Assembly (NCBI GenBank): GCA_040219515.1
Contig: JAVJSI010000009.1
Coordinates: 62,001 to 126,000 of the forward strand
Source of the DNA: Acidimicrobiales bacterium
GTDB taxonomy: Bacteria > Actinomycetota > Acidimicrobiia > Acidimicrobiales > Aldehydirespiratoraceae
Length of the DNA stretch: 64,000 bases
Direction of reading: 5' to 3'
The translations under genes and the position numbers were made by a program. Positions 55,178 through 63,207 of this stretch are shown here, piece after piece (positions within the stretch are counted from its first letter, which is position 1; each line of letters starts with the position of its first letter). Under the pieces are notes generated by a model. It was not told where the DNA came from and made no database searches. It worked only from the letters and a program-made list of their open reading frames with translations.

Positions 55178-56428
55178 TCACAGCGACGCGGGAAGTCGCT
55201 TCACGCCGTTGATGAAGCTGCTGCGCAGCACGGCCGGCTCCGCCGTGGCGTGGATCGTGGGCACCTGGGTGAACAATTCGCGGAAGGCAACCGTGATCTC
55301 GCGACGAGCGAGATGGGCACCGAGGCAGAAGTGGGGACCTGGTGCCCCGAAACCGACATGCTCGTTGGGCGTCCGGGCGAGGTCGAAACGCAGCGGGTCG
55401 GTGAACACGGCCTCGTCGCGGTTCGCGGCCCAGTAGCTCAGGATCAGCTTGTCGCCCTCGTTCCAGGTGCGGCCACCGAGCTCGGCGCCGTCGCGGGTGA
55501 CGGTGCGGCGCATCGAGATGACCGGCGACGCGAGACGGACGATCTCCTCGACCGCCGCCGGCGCCTTCGCGTCGAACTCGGCCATCCACGCATCTCGCTG
55601 GTCGGGGTTCTCGGTGAGGAAATGGAGGCCCCAGCTGATCGCATTGCGGGTGGTCTCGTTGCCGGCCACGAGCAACAGGATGAAGAACGACGCCAGCTCC
55701 TGTTCGGTGAGACGTTCGCCGTCGAGTTCGGCCGACATGAGGGCGGTGGTGAGGTCGTCGGTGGGATTCTCGACCCGGGCGGCGCCGAGCTCGCCCATCA
55801 GCTGCGAGAGCCCCAGCCCAGCACCCAGGATGAGCCCGAGGAAGTCGTCGCCTTCGGACGCAAAGTCGGGATCGCTGGCCCCGAGGATCAGGTTCGACTG
55901 CTCGAGCACGAAGCCGTACTGGCTCTCGGGAATGCCCATCATCTGGCAGATGATGCGCAGCGGTAGCGGCGCCGCGAAGTCGGCGACGAAGTCGAACTCC
56001 CCCTTGTCGCGCAGATCGGCGGCGAGTTCGATGCCGACCTGCTCGACGGCGTGCATGGCCCGTTCGAGCTGGCGGGGCGTGAACCCGGCCGCGACGAGTC
56101 CGCGTAGGCGCTTGTGTCGCGGATCGTCCATGTTGATCATCGAGCCGAAGAAGTCGTTGACCTCCGGCGACTGATCGAGTGGACCGGTGGCGCCCTTGCC
56201 ACTGCAGAACAGCTCGGGGTTCTTGCTCGCCGCCACCACGTCGGAGTGGCGGGTGAGCACGTAGTAACCCGGTCCGTTGGGCCCCAGTGGGTTGTCGGGC
56301 TCCTCGAAGAACGGGAACGGGTTCTCGGTCCGGAAGCGACGGAAGACCTCGGCCCGCGTGCCCTGGTCGAGATCCCAGAACTCGAGCGTGGACAGGTCGA
56401 TCTCGTCGAGGGGCGGAATCGTCGTCAT
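55178..56428 (-). CDS. Cytochrome P450 (CYP125/142-like)
   Basis: A 416-residue soluble P450. The I-helix motif is LLVAGNETTRNAISW, the ExxR is EEIVR, and the heme-binding loop is GFGAPGPHFCLGAHLARRE (Cys about 368). The overall pattern (NPFPFFEEPD, DPRHKRLRGLVAAGFTPRQLE) resembles the bacterial CYP125/142/124 group that attack sterol side chains or methyl-branched lipids; the substrate is not shown. The ATG follows TAGCCT by 6 bases, and that box includes the stop codon of tpx. Confidence 0.9.
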   Translation of the reverse strand: MTTIPPLDEIDLSTLEFWDLDQGTRAEVFRRFRTENPFPFFEEPDNPLGPNGPGYYVLTRHSDVVAASKNPELFCSGKGATGPLDQSPEVNDFFGSMINMDDPRHKRLRGLVAAGFTPRQLERAMHAVEQVGIELAADLRDKGEFDFVADFAAPLPLRIICQMMGIPESQYGFVLEQSNLILGASDPDFASEGDDFLGLILGAGLGLSQLMGELGAARVENPTDDLTTALMSAELDGERLTEQELASFFILLLVAGNETTRNAISWGLHFLTENPDQRDAWMAEFDAKAPAAVEEIVRLASPVISMRRTVTRDGAELGGRTWNEGDKLILSYWAANRDEAVFTDPLRFDLARTPNEHVGFGAPGPHFCLGAHLARREITVAFRELFTQVPTIHATAEPAVLRSSFINGVKRLPASL

Positions 56429-56434
56429 CCCGTC

Positions 56435-56440
56435 AGGCTA
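56435..56440 (-). promoter_or_regulatory. -10 box TAGCCT overlapping the tpx stop
   Basis: TAGCCT (56440-56435, minus strand) ends 6 bases before the P450 ATG at 56428; its first three bases are the TAG stop of the upstream tpx gene. Confidence 0.45.
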
Positions 56441-56935
56441 ACCGAGCGCGCTGATCGCGGCCGAGTAGTCGGGCTCCTGGGCGATCTCGGGTACGAGCTC
56501 GGCGTGGGCGACGTAGCCGTCGGCGCCGATGACGACGACCGCACGGGCCGCGAGGCCTTCGAGCTTGCCGTCGATGATGCGGACGCCGTAGTCGTCGAGC
56601 ATCTCGGGGTTCTTGAAGGTGGACCCGGTCGACACGTTCTCGATGCCCTCGGCACCACAGAAGCGACCGGCTGCGGGAGGGAGGTCGGCCGACACGCAGA
56701 GCACGGTGGCGTCGAGGCCGGCCGCCTGCTCGTTGAAGGTGCGCACGCTCGTGGCGCACGTCGGCGTGTCGATCGACGGGAAGATGTTGAGGATGACCGG
56801 GCCACCGGCGAGATCGGTCGACGACACCGAGCTGAAGTCGGCCTTGGTGAGGGTGAAGGCCGGCGCCGGGGATCCGACCGCGGGCAGATCGCCGCTGGTG
56901 TGGACGGGGTTGCCTCCGAGTGTGATCTCAGCCAT
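56438..56935 (-). CDS. tpx: Thiol peroxidase, 2-Cys
   Basis: A 165-residue Tpx that reduces peroxides with thioredoxin. The peroxidatic C60 is in PSIDTPTCATSVR and the resolving C93 is in GRFCGAEG. The length and the N-terminal MAEITLGGNPVHTSG match. AGGAG lies 8 bases before the ATG. It runs into the P450 gene, whose promoter overlaps its stop codon. It is divergent from the ybaK gene. Confidence 0.93.
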   Translation of the reverse strand: MAEITLGGNPVHTSGDLPAVGSPAPAFTLTKADFSSVSSTDLAGGPVILNIFPSIDTPTCATSVRTFNEQAAGLDATVLCVSADLPPAAGRFCGAEGIENVSTGSTFKNPEMLDDYGVRIIDGKLEGLAARAVVVIGADGYVAHAELVPEIAQEPDYSAAISALG

Positions 56936-57029
56936 GGGGTGTACTCCTGGGGTCTTGGTGATCGAGCGTTCGTGCGTGAACCCGGCTCACGTTACCCACA
57001 CCGGGTCGTCGACTTGGCAGGATGAGGAG

Positions 57030-57500
57030 ATGACGCCGGCCATCGAGATGCTCCGTGAGCTCGGCATCGCCCACACCATCGCGGCGTACGACCACGATCC
57101 GGCCCGCGGCTCGTACGGCGACGAAGCAGTCGAGGCGCTGGGACTCGACCCCGAATCGGTCTTCAAGACCCTGATGGTCACGCTCGACGACGGCTCGTTT
57201 GCGATCGGCGTCGTCCCCGTCGGCGCACAACTCGATCTGAAGGCCATCGCCGCGGCCGCCGGTGCGAAGAAGGCGGTGATGACCGACTCGGCCGAGGCGC
57301 AGCGACGTTCCGGCTATGTGCTCGGCGGCATCAGCCCGTTCGGCCAGAAGCGACCCGCTCGGACCTTCGTCGACGAGTGGGCCGGTGCTCTCGCCATCGT
57401 GCACTGCAGCGGCGGTCGGCGGGGCCTCGAGATCGGCGTGGCACCGTCGGCCTTCGTCGACGCACTCGGTGCGACCTTCGCGGCGATCGCCGCGTGGTGA
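57030..57500 (+). CDS. ybaK: Cys-tRNA(Pro)/Cys-tRNA(Cys) deacylase YbaK
   Basis: A 156-residue YbaK/EbsC protein that removes wrongly attached cysteine from tRNA(Pro). Typical blocks are FKTLMVTLDDG, AIGVVPVGAQLDLKAIAAAAGAKKA, GYVLGGISPFGQKR and RRGLEIGVAP. The ATG at 57030 is preceded by GAGGAG; the longer frame is a shadow of tpx on the other strand. It ends 17 bases before the SelW-like gene. Confidence 0.88.
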   Translation: MTPAIEMLRELGIAHTIAAYDHDPARGSYGDEAVEALGLDPESVFKTLMVTLDDGSFAIGVVPVGAQLDLKAIAAAAGAKKAVMTDSAEAQRRSGYVLGGISPFGQKRPARTFVDEWAGALAIVHCSGGRRGLEIGVAPSAFVDALGATFAAIAAW

Positions 57501-57505
57501 GCCGC

Positions 57506-57511
57506 TACCCT
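57506..57511 (+). promoter_or_regulatory. -10 box TACCCT for the SelW-like gene
   Basis: TACCCT ends 6 bases before the ATG at 57518, predicting a leaderless selenoprotein mRNA. Confidence 0.5.
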
Positions 57512-57517
57512 CGACGT

Positions 57518-57784
57518 ATGGCCCATCGGATCGAAATCACCTATTGCGTCCCTTGAGACTATTCGAGCCGCGCCGTGAGCGCGACCGCTGATCTCCTGTC
57601 GAACTATCAGCACGTGATCGAGTCGTTGACACTGCGCACGGGCACCGCCGGGGTCTACGACGTGCGGGTCGACGATCAACTGATCTACTCGAAAGCCGAG
57701 ACGGGACGCCACGCCGAACCCGGCGAAGTCCTCGAGCTGTTCACCGCCCTCGTTGGCGACATCCGTCGCTACGGCGAGACCTGA
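57518..57784 (+). CDS. SelW/SelT/SelH-type (Rdx) selenoprotein, TGA read as Sec
   Basis: An 88-residue protein if the TGA at 57554-57556 is read as selenocysteine. It begins MAHRIEITYCVP-U13-DYSSRA, so C10-V-P-U13 is a CxxU pair in the first strand-loop of a thioredoxin fold. The rest (LLSNYQHVIESLTLRTGTAG, VYDVRVDDQLIYSK, PGEVLELF) is the standard SelW-like domain. Cys homologues read CxxC here. Without readthrough the first 12 codons and the TACCCT-N6-ATG start would be orphaned. The family are small redox proteins thought to work with glutathione or similar thiols. Tpx and YbaK lie next to it. Confidence 0.86.
57566..57589 (+). promoter_or_regulatory. SECIS-like hairpin after the SelW TGA
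   Basis: CGCGC (57569-57573) pairs with GCGCG (57579-57583) around the loop CGTGA; AGC/GCT (57566-57568/57587-57589) extends the stem past an ACC bulge. It starts about 10 bases after the TGA, in range for a bacterial SECIS. Its shape differs from the hairpin after the UGSC TGA. Confidence 0.45.
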
Positions 57785-57826
57785 TCACCGCACGACCCGC
57801 TCGCTGACCCGACGGACCGAACTGAC

Positions 57827-58354
57827 TCAGCGGGGAGTGGCCGCCCGCAGCCGCCCGGCCAGACGCTCGATCTGGAGATCCTGATCGGCGGATTGGGGAC
57901 CCGCCGCCGGGCGGGCCAGCCGCAGGTCGCGCAGCGCCATGTCGATCTCGGCGCCGGCCGCGCACATCACGAGGACGGCGATGACTCCCGCTCTCCCCCA
58001 TCCGGCCCCGCAATGTACGATCACCCGCTCCCCGGTGCGCAACCGACGGTGGATGTCGACGACCAGTTCCCTCACCTCGGTGTCGGCGGCGACCAGATGG
58101 TCGGCTGTGGGCAGCCGCAACGCGGTGTGGGGCGCGGGGGCGGCCAGCCAGTCCACATAGGCAGGGAAACGGCGGCGCAGCTCCTCGTCGGTCTGGAGGC
58201 AGACGACCGTGTCGCCTTCGACCTTCGTCAGCAAGCCGACGGGATCGGGGCCGATCGCGTCGAGCCCACAGAGGACGAGTGTTCCTTCGACGCGTGCGAC
58301 GGGCACCGCATGTACGCCACCCGTAGCGCGGTATTTATCGCCACCAATGTCCAT
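57827..58354 (-). CDS. Dual-specificity/tyrosine phosphatase-like protein
   Basis: A 175-residue protein with the loop VIVHCGAGWGRAG, the HCx5R active site of cysteine phosphatases, and a long preceding helix region (RELVVDIHRRLRTGERV). The C-terminus is helical. The target is unknown. The ATG at 58354 lies 9 bases after a TACTCT box; a longer frame to 58465 would overlap the divergent CaiB start. Confidence 0.75.
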   Translation of the reverse strand: MDIGGDKYRATGGVHAVPVARVEGTLVLCGLDAIGPDPVGLLTKVEGDTVVCLQTDEELRRRFPAYVDWLAAPAPHTALRLPTADHLVAADTEVRELVVDIHRRLRTGERVIVHCGAGWGRAGVIAVLVMCAAGAEIDMALRDLRLARPAAGPQSADQDLQIERLAGRLRAATPR

Positions 58355-58442
58355 GAGTTGCACAGAGTAGTCACGTCGGTCACGCAAGGTGGGGACTGCA
58401 CTCGGGTGTGCGCGCCCGGGTCCGCCGGTCCAGACTGACGAC

Positions 58443-59687
58443 ATGCGCCTCGGAGAAACCGTCAACCCTCAGGACCCCGACCAGCCGAGCCCCCTCGCCG
58501 GGATACGGATCCTCGCGGCCGAGCAGATGGCGGCACTCCCGTACGCGACCCAGTTGTTGGCCCGGCTCGGCGCCGAGGTCGTCAAGGTCGAGCATCCCAC
58601 CATGGGCGACAGCGGACGCGGCTCGGTTCCCTTCATCGAAGACCCGCAGGGGCGCAAGGTGGGCGCGACGTTCCTGCGCAACAACTTCAACAAGCGCAGC
58701 GTCGCACTGGACCTCAAGGCCCCCGAGGGGGTCGAGATCTTCCTCGACCTGTCGACCCGTTTCGACATCGTGTGCGAGAACTTCAAGGCCGGCACCGCCG
58801 ACCGGCTCGGGATCGGCTACGACGCAGTGGCCGCCCGTCACCCCGAGGTCGTCTATCTCTCGGTCTCGGGCTTCGGCAACGACCCACGGTCGCCCTACAT
58901 GCATCGCGCCGCCTACGCCGCGGTGGTCGAGGGAATGTCGGGCATCTACGAGTACAAGCGCCGCCCCGGTCGCCGCCCCACGGCCAATCCGGTCGGCGCA
59001 CTGGGCGACATCAGCAGCGCGCTGTTCGGCGTGATCGGCATCCTCGCGGCGCTGCGCCATCGCGACCTCACGGGCCGAGGTCAGCACATCGACATCGCCA
59101 TGCTCGACGCCACCATGGCGATGACCGACATCGTCTCCAACTTCTATTCGATGGGCATTCCCGACGAACAGTCGTCCGGCGTGGGCATCGTCGAGACGTT
59201 CTCCGCGGGCGAGGGCAGCTTCGTGCTCCAGATCGTCCGTGAGCCCCACTTCGAGAAGGTCGCCCGACTCACCGGCAACGAGGACTGGCTCACCGACGAA
59301 CGCTTCGAGTCCCGCGCCGGTTGGCAGGAGCACTTCGACGACGTGATCCGGCCGGGAGTCGAGCGCTGGGCCGCGGACAAGACCAACCGCGAGGCGGTGG
59401 CGATCCTCTCCGGCGAGGGCATCGCCGCCGGCGAGTCCAACACCAGCAAGGACATCGTGGAGGACGAACACGTCGCCGTGCGCAACATGTTGGTCGAGGT
59501 TCCTCGCGCCGACGGCGGCGACCCGGTGCTGGTGCCCGGCAACCCGGTGAAGATGTCGCGCACCCAGGAGGGCCCCGAGACCCGTTTCCCGTGGCTGGGC
59601 GAGCACACCGACGAGGTGCTGGCCGAGGAACTCGGCCTCTCCCCCGACCGCCTCGCTGCCCTCCGGGACGCCGGCACCACCTCCTGA
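58443..59687 (+). CDS. CaiB/BaiF-like CoA-transferase lacking the catalytic Asp
   Basis: A 414-residue family III CoA-transferase homologue: GIRILAAEQMAALPYATQLLARLGAEVVKVEHP, LRNNFNKRSVALDLKAPEG, RFDIVCENFKAGTADRLG and GRGQHIDIAMLDATMAM. Where other members have the catalytic Asp, as in IAYDTW, this one reads RAAYAAVVEGMSG, so the residue seems to be Ala. It may be inactive, partner with another subunit or use another residue. It is upstream of the acyl-CoA dehydrogenase gene, 76 bases away, with an operator between. Confidence 0.85.
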   Translation: MRLGETVNPQDPDQPSPLAGIRILAAEQMAALPYATQLLARLGAEVVKVEHPTMGDSGRGSVPFIEDPQGRKVGATFLRNNFNKRSVALDLKAPEGVEIFLDLSTRFDIVCENFKAGTADRLGIGYDAVAARHPEVVYLSVSGFGNDPRSPYMHRAAYAAVVEGMSGIYEYKRRPGRRPTANPVGALGDISSALFGVIGILAALRHRDLTGRGQHIDIAMLDATMAMTDIVSNFYSMGIPDEQSSGVGIVETFSAGEGSFVLQIVREPHFEKVARLTGNEDWLTDERFESRAGWQEHFDDVIRPGVERWAADKTNREAVAILSGEGIAAGESNTSKDIVEDEHVAVRNMLVEVPRADGGDPVLVPGNPVKMSRTQEGPETRFPWLGEHTDEVLAEELGLSPDRLAALRDAGTTS

Positions 59688-59721
59688 CCGCTCGGTTGCG
59701 GATCGCATCGGGAGGTGTGCG

Positions 59722-59743
59722 TAGAATCTGACGGTCCGTCAGA
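59722..59743 (+). promoter_or_regulatory. Operator-promoter of the acyl-CoA dehydrogenase (copy 2 of the palindrome)
   Basis: TAGAAT (59722-59727) is a -10 box whose last T begins the perfect 17-bp palindrome TCTGACGGTCCGTCAGA (59727-59743). Sequence and geometry are the same as at 50470-50491. The ATG at 59764 is 20 bases after the palindrome. Confidence 0.75.
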
Positions 59744-59763
59744 TCTGCAAGAGGCACCGACAC

Positions 59764-60984
59764 ATGGATTTCGAGTTCACCCCCGAGCAACAGCAGTTCG
59801 CGATCGATGTGCGGGAGTTCCTCGACGCCAACGACGACCCCGACGTCTTCGACGTCACCCGGGAGAACATGGCGCAGATCGTCGACACGCCGAAGCGCCG
59901 AGCGTTCATGAAGTCGCTCGGCCACAAGGGCTGGCTGGGCATCACCTGGCCCGAGGAGTACGGCGGCACCGACGGTGAGGGCGTCTACGAATACATCCTC
60001 AACGAGCAGTTGGCGGGCCGTGGCGGCCCCCAGATCGGCAAGGGCGTCGGCATCATCGGCAAGACGTTGATCGCCCACGGCTCCGATCACCTCAAGGCCG
60101 AGTTCCTCCCCCAGATCCTCGAGAACGACGTCGAGTTCGCGGTCGGCTACTCCGAACCCAACGCCGGGTCCGACGCCGCCTCGATGCGGCTCAAAGGGGA
60201 GCGCGTCACCAGCGATGCCGGCGAAGACGGCTGGCTCCTCAACGGCCAGAAGACCTGGACCACCTCGGCCCACTTCGCCGAGTGGTACTGGGTCGGCGTC
60301 CGCACCGATCCCGACAACAAACACATGGGCATCACCCTCATGCTCGTTCCCCTCGATCAGGAGGGCATCACCATCAACGGCATCTGGACGATGGGCGACG
60401 AGCGCACCAACGAGGTCTGGTTCGACGACGTCTTCGTCCCCGACGCCTATGTCGTCGGCCAGGTCAACTACGGCTTCCGCTACATCAGCCAGGCGCTCGA
60501 CCTCGAGCGGTTCACCATGTTCACCATGTCGCCGATCCTCCAGCGTCTCGACCTGCTGACCGACTACGTGAAGACCGCGGTGCGAGACGGCGAGCCGCTG
60601 AGGGACGACCCGAAGATCCGGGCCCGTCTCGCCCAGCTCCACACCGACGCCGAAGTGGCCCGGGTCATGGGCCTCAAGTTCGTGGCCGAGGCCGTCAAGG
60701 TCGAGTACCTGGTGAAGGCGGGCAAGCCGTATCAGCCGCCCACCGTGGAGGCGTCGGAGTACAAGCTCTTCGCCACCGAGCTGTCGAAGCGCCTCGCCGA
60801 CGCCGCGATGGACATCGGCGGCCCCGGTTCGCAGCTCCGGGTCAAGACCGAGGACGCGCCGATGAAGGGACGCTCCGAGTCGACCTACCGCTACACCGTC
60901 ATCGACACCATCGGCGGCGGTTCCTCGGAGATCCAGAAGAACATCATCTCCCGCCGGGCCATGGGCCTTCCGAAGAACTTCTGA
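59764..60984 (+). CDS. Acyl-CoA dehydrogenase, first gene of a catabolic operon
   Basis: A 406-residue acyl-CoA dehydrogenase (MDFEFTPEQQQFAIDVREFL, GYSEPNAGSDAASMRL, NGQKTWTTSAHFAEW). The likely base is the Glu in ALDLERFTMF, the position used by isovaleryl-CoA-type enzymes; the C-terminal IDTIGGGSSEIQKNIISRR lacks the medium-chain-type Glu. That pattern fits the active subunit of the heteromeric FadE pairs used in sterol side-chain breakdown. The partner may be the enzyme at 63207. It is under the shared operator. Confidence 0.9.
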   Translation: MDFEFTPEQQQFAIDVREFLDANDDPDVFDVTRENMAQIVDTPKRRAFMKSLGHKGWLGITWPEEYGGTDGEGVYEYILNEQLAGRGGPQIGKGVGIIGKTLIAHGSDHLKAEFLPQILENDVEFAVGYSEPNAGSDAASMRLKGERVTSDAGEDGWLLNGQKTWTTSAHFAEWYWVGVRTDPDNKHMGITLMLVPLDQEGITINGIWTMGDERTNEVWFDDVFVPDAYVVGQVNYGFRYISQALDLERFTMFTMSPILQRLDLLTDYVKTAVRDGEPLRDDPKIRARLAQLHTDAEVARVMGLKFVAEAVKVEYLVKAGKPYQPPTVEASEYKLFATELSKRLADAAMDIGGPGSQLRVKTEDAPMKGRSESTYRYTVIDTIGGGSSEIQKNIISRRAMGLPKNF

Positions 60985-61009
60985 GCGCCCTAACTGTGTT
61001 GGTTCAGCG

Positions 61010-62173
61010 ATGACTCCTGCCCTCGACGGCATCCGTGTACTCGACTTCGCGTCGGTCGGACCCGGCGCTCGCGCGTCGCGCATGCTGTCGGACTATGGCG
61101 CAGAGGTCATCAAGCTCGGCCCCACGCCGAAGGACGGCGGCAAACTGCTCGTGCCGCCGTACTACGCCTACAGCGGTCATCGTCTCATGCGCCGTGGCCT
61201 GCTCGATCTTAAGGCCGATGCCGGTCGCGAGGCGTACCTCGCCCTGGCCCGGACCGCCGACGTCGTGCTCGAGAGCTTCCGGCCCGGCGTGGTCGACCGC
61301 CTCGGCATCGGCTACGAGGCAACCCGCGCGGTGAACGACCGCATCGTGTACTGCTCGACCAGCGGTTTCGGCCAGACCGGTCCCCAGTCGGCGTGGGCCG
61401 GTCACGACGTGAACTATCTCGCCGTCTCGGGCTATCTCGACTGCACCGGCCGGCGGGCCGACGGCTCCCCTCCCCTGCCCGGGGCCACGGTGGCGGACAT
61501 CGCCGCCGGCGGCATGCACGCGGTCATGGCGATCATGGCCGGCCTCCTGCGCCGTGAGCGCACGGGAACCGGCGAGTTCCTCGATGTCTCGATCGCCGAC
61601 GGCGCCTTCGGGCTCATGTCGCTCTATGTCGACGAGTACCTCGCCACCGGTACGGAACCCGGCCCGGGGCACTACATCCTCACCGGGAAGTACGCCTGCT
61701 ACGACATCTACACCTGCGCCGACGGCCGCCACCTCTCGGTGGGCGCGATCGAGCCGGCGTTCTGGCGCAACCTGTGCCGTGAGCTCGATCTCGAGCAGTA
61801 CACGGCCGCGCAGATGGACGACGATCTCCAGGACGAGGTCCGCGCCGCCTTCGCCGCCGTCTTCGCCACGAAGACCCGCGACGAGTGGGCCGACCAACTC
61901 GGTCCGGCCGACTGTTGCGTCGCCCCGGTCAACACCGTGGCCGAGGCGGTCGACGACCAGCAGTACGCGGCCCGGGGCATGGTGGTCGAGGCCGACCACG
62001 CCACCGAAGGCATCTTCCGCCAGACCGGACCCGTCTGGGCCGGCACCACCCGGCCCGACGGCCCCTACCCGGTCCGCGCGGGAACGGTCACCGACACCGC
62101 CGACCTGCTCGCAGAAGCGGGCTACGAGCGGACGACCATCGACGGACTTCTCGAGAACGGAGTGATCGCGTGA
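61010..62173 (+). CDS. CaiB/BaiF family, alpha-methylacyl-CoA racemase-like
   Basis: A 387-residue protein with LDGIRVLDFASVGPGARASRMLSDYGAEVIKL and the AMACR-type active-site motif GHDVNYLAVSGYLDCTG, which supplies the catalytic His/Asp. AMACR inverts the 2-methyl stereocentre of branched acyl-CoA before beta-oxidation, as with sterol side chains and phytanic acid. It follows the dehydrogenase after 25 bases and is coupled to the next gene by a 4-base overlap (GTGA). Confidence 0.87.
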   Translation: MTPALDGIRVLDFASVGPGARASRMLSDYGAEVIKLGPTPKDGGKLLVPPYYAYSGHRLMRRGLLDLKADAGREAYLALARTADVVLESFRPGVVDRLGIGYEATRAVNDRIVYCSTSGFGQTGPQSAWAGHDVNYLAVSGYLDCTGRRADGSPPLPGATVADIAAGGMHAVMAIMAGLLRRERTGTGEFLDVSIADGAFGLMSLYVDEYLATGTEPGPGHYILTGKYACYDIYTCADGRHLSVGAIEPAFWRNLCRELDLEQYTAAQMDDDLQDEVRAAFAAVFATKTRDEWADQLGPADCCVAPVNTVAEAVDDQQYAARGMVVEADHATEGIFRQTGPVWAGTTRPDGPYPVRAGTVTDTADLLAEAGYERTTIDGLLENGVIA

Positions 62174-63207
62174 GCGACCTTCCCCCGTCCATTGCCGAGC
62201 TCATCGACAAGCCCCAGTACCCGGTCACCGCCAACTTCCCGGTCGAGCTCGGCTACAGCTTCAACACGCTCGCCGCCACCGAGAACGGCAACCCGCTCTA
62301 CTGGGACCCCGCGGTGGCCGACGAGCTCACCGGCGGCATGACGGTGCCGCCCACCACACTGTCGCTGTGGATGCGCCCCCACCGCTGGGAGCCGGGCGCC
62401 GAAGAGGAACTCGTCGCCCTCAAGGTCCACTTCGACCTGAAGGAGATGCTCGAACTCCCTGAGGCGATCATGAGCGACAACACGCTGATCCTCCACGAGC
62501 CGGTGCGCCCCGGCGACGTGATCAGCCACCACCAGGTACTCCGCTCGGTGAGCGACGAGAAGACCACCAAGCTCGGCTCCGGCCGTTTCTGGTCGATCGA
62601 CATCGTCTACACCAACCAGGACGACGAGCTCGTCGGCATCGAGAGCTACACCGGTTTCGGATACTCCAAATCGCTGCGAGATCGCGACGCCTCCGGCGTC
62701 GCTCTTGCGCAGACTCCCTCTCCGGCAGCTCGTCCCTCGCCGCCTCCCGACGGCGAACGTCTACCCGAGCTGATCTACGACGTCACCGCGACCACGGTGG
62801 TGCTCGGTGCGCTGGCCAGCCGCGACTGGCGGCCGATGCACCACGACTTCAAGTTCGCCACCGAACGCAACGGCACCCAGGACATCTTCCTCAACACACC
62901 CAACCTCGCCGCCTGGTTCGAGCGCTACATCACCGACTGGACCGGCCCTCGCGGCCGCATCGGCCGCATGACGTTCCGCATGCGCGACTCGATCTTCCCC
63001 GACGACCGCATGGTGTTCACCGGCACCGTGACCGGCGTGACCACCGACGACCAGGGCTGCGCCTGGGCCGAGCTCGACATCACCGTCGCCGTGCGCAACG
63101 ACGGCGAGCCCGAACGGCTCTGCTGCACCTGCAACGCCCGAGTGGCGATCCCGACCGACGAATCTGACAACCCGTGGGCCCGCAAGGGCCAGAACTGGAC
63201 TCCCTGA
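62170..63207 (+). CDS. Two-domain MaoC-like acyl-CoA hydratase
   Basis: A 345-residue protein with two hotdog domains. The N-terminal half (YPVTANFPVELGYSFNTLAATENGNPLYW, GGMTVPPTTLSLWM) is an FAS1-like dehydratase domain. The C-terminal half has SRDWRPMHHDFKFATERNG, the MaoC hydratase motif with His. Enoyl-CoA hydration after the dehydrogenase is the expected role, comparable to the MaoC-like hydratases of steroid pathways. A GTG overlapping the upstream stop is the start. Confidence 0.82.
   Translation: MSDLPPSIAELIDKPQYPVTANFPVELGYSFNTLAATENGNPLYWDPAVADELTGGMTVPPTTLSLWMRPHRWEPGAEEELVALKVHFDLKEMLELPEAIMSDNTLILHEPVRPGDVISHHQVLRSVSDEKTTKLGSGRFWSIDIVYTNQDDELVGIESYTGFGYSKSLRDRDASGVALAQTPSPAARPSPPPDGERLPELIYDVTATTVVLGALASRDWRPMHHDFKFATERNGTQDIFLNTPNLAAWFERYITDWTGPRGRIGRMTFRMRDSIFPDDRMVFTGTVTGVTTDDQGCAWAELDITVAVRNDGEPERLCCTCNARVAIPTDESDNPWARKGQNWTP

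Noticed and set aside
57575-57784. A separate 69-residue gene starting at GTG 57575
   Set aside because: The start leaves off the CxxU redox motif and has no ribosome binding site; the full SelW-like frame begins at 57518 after a good -10 box.
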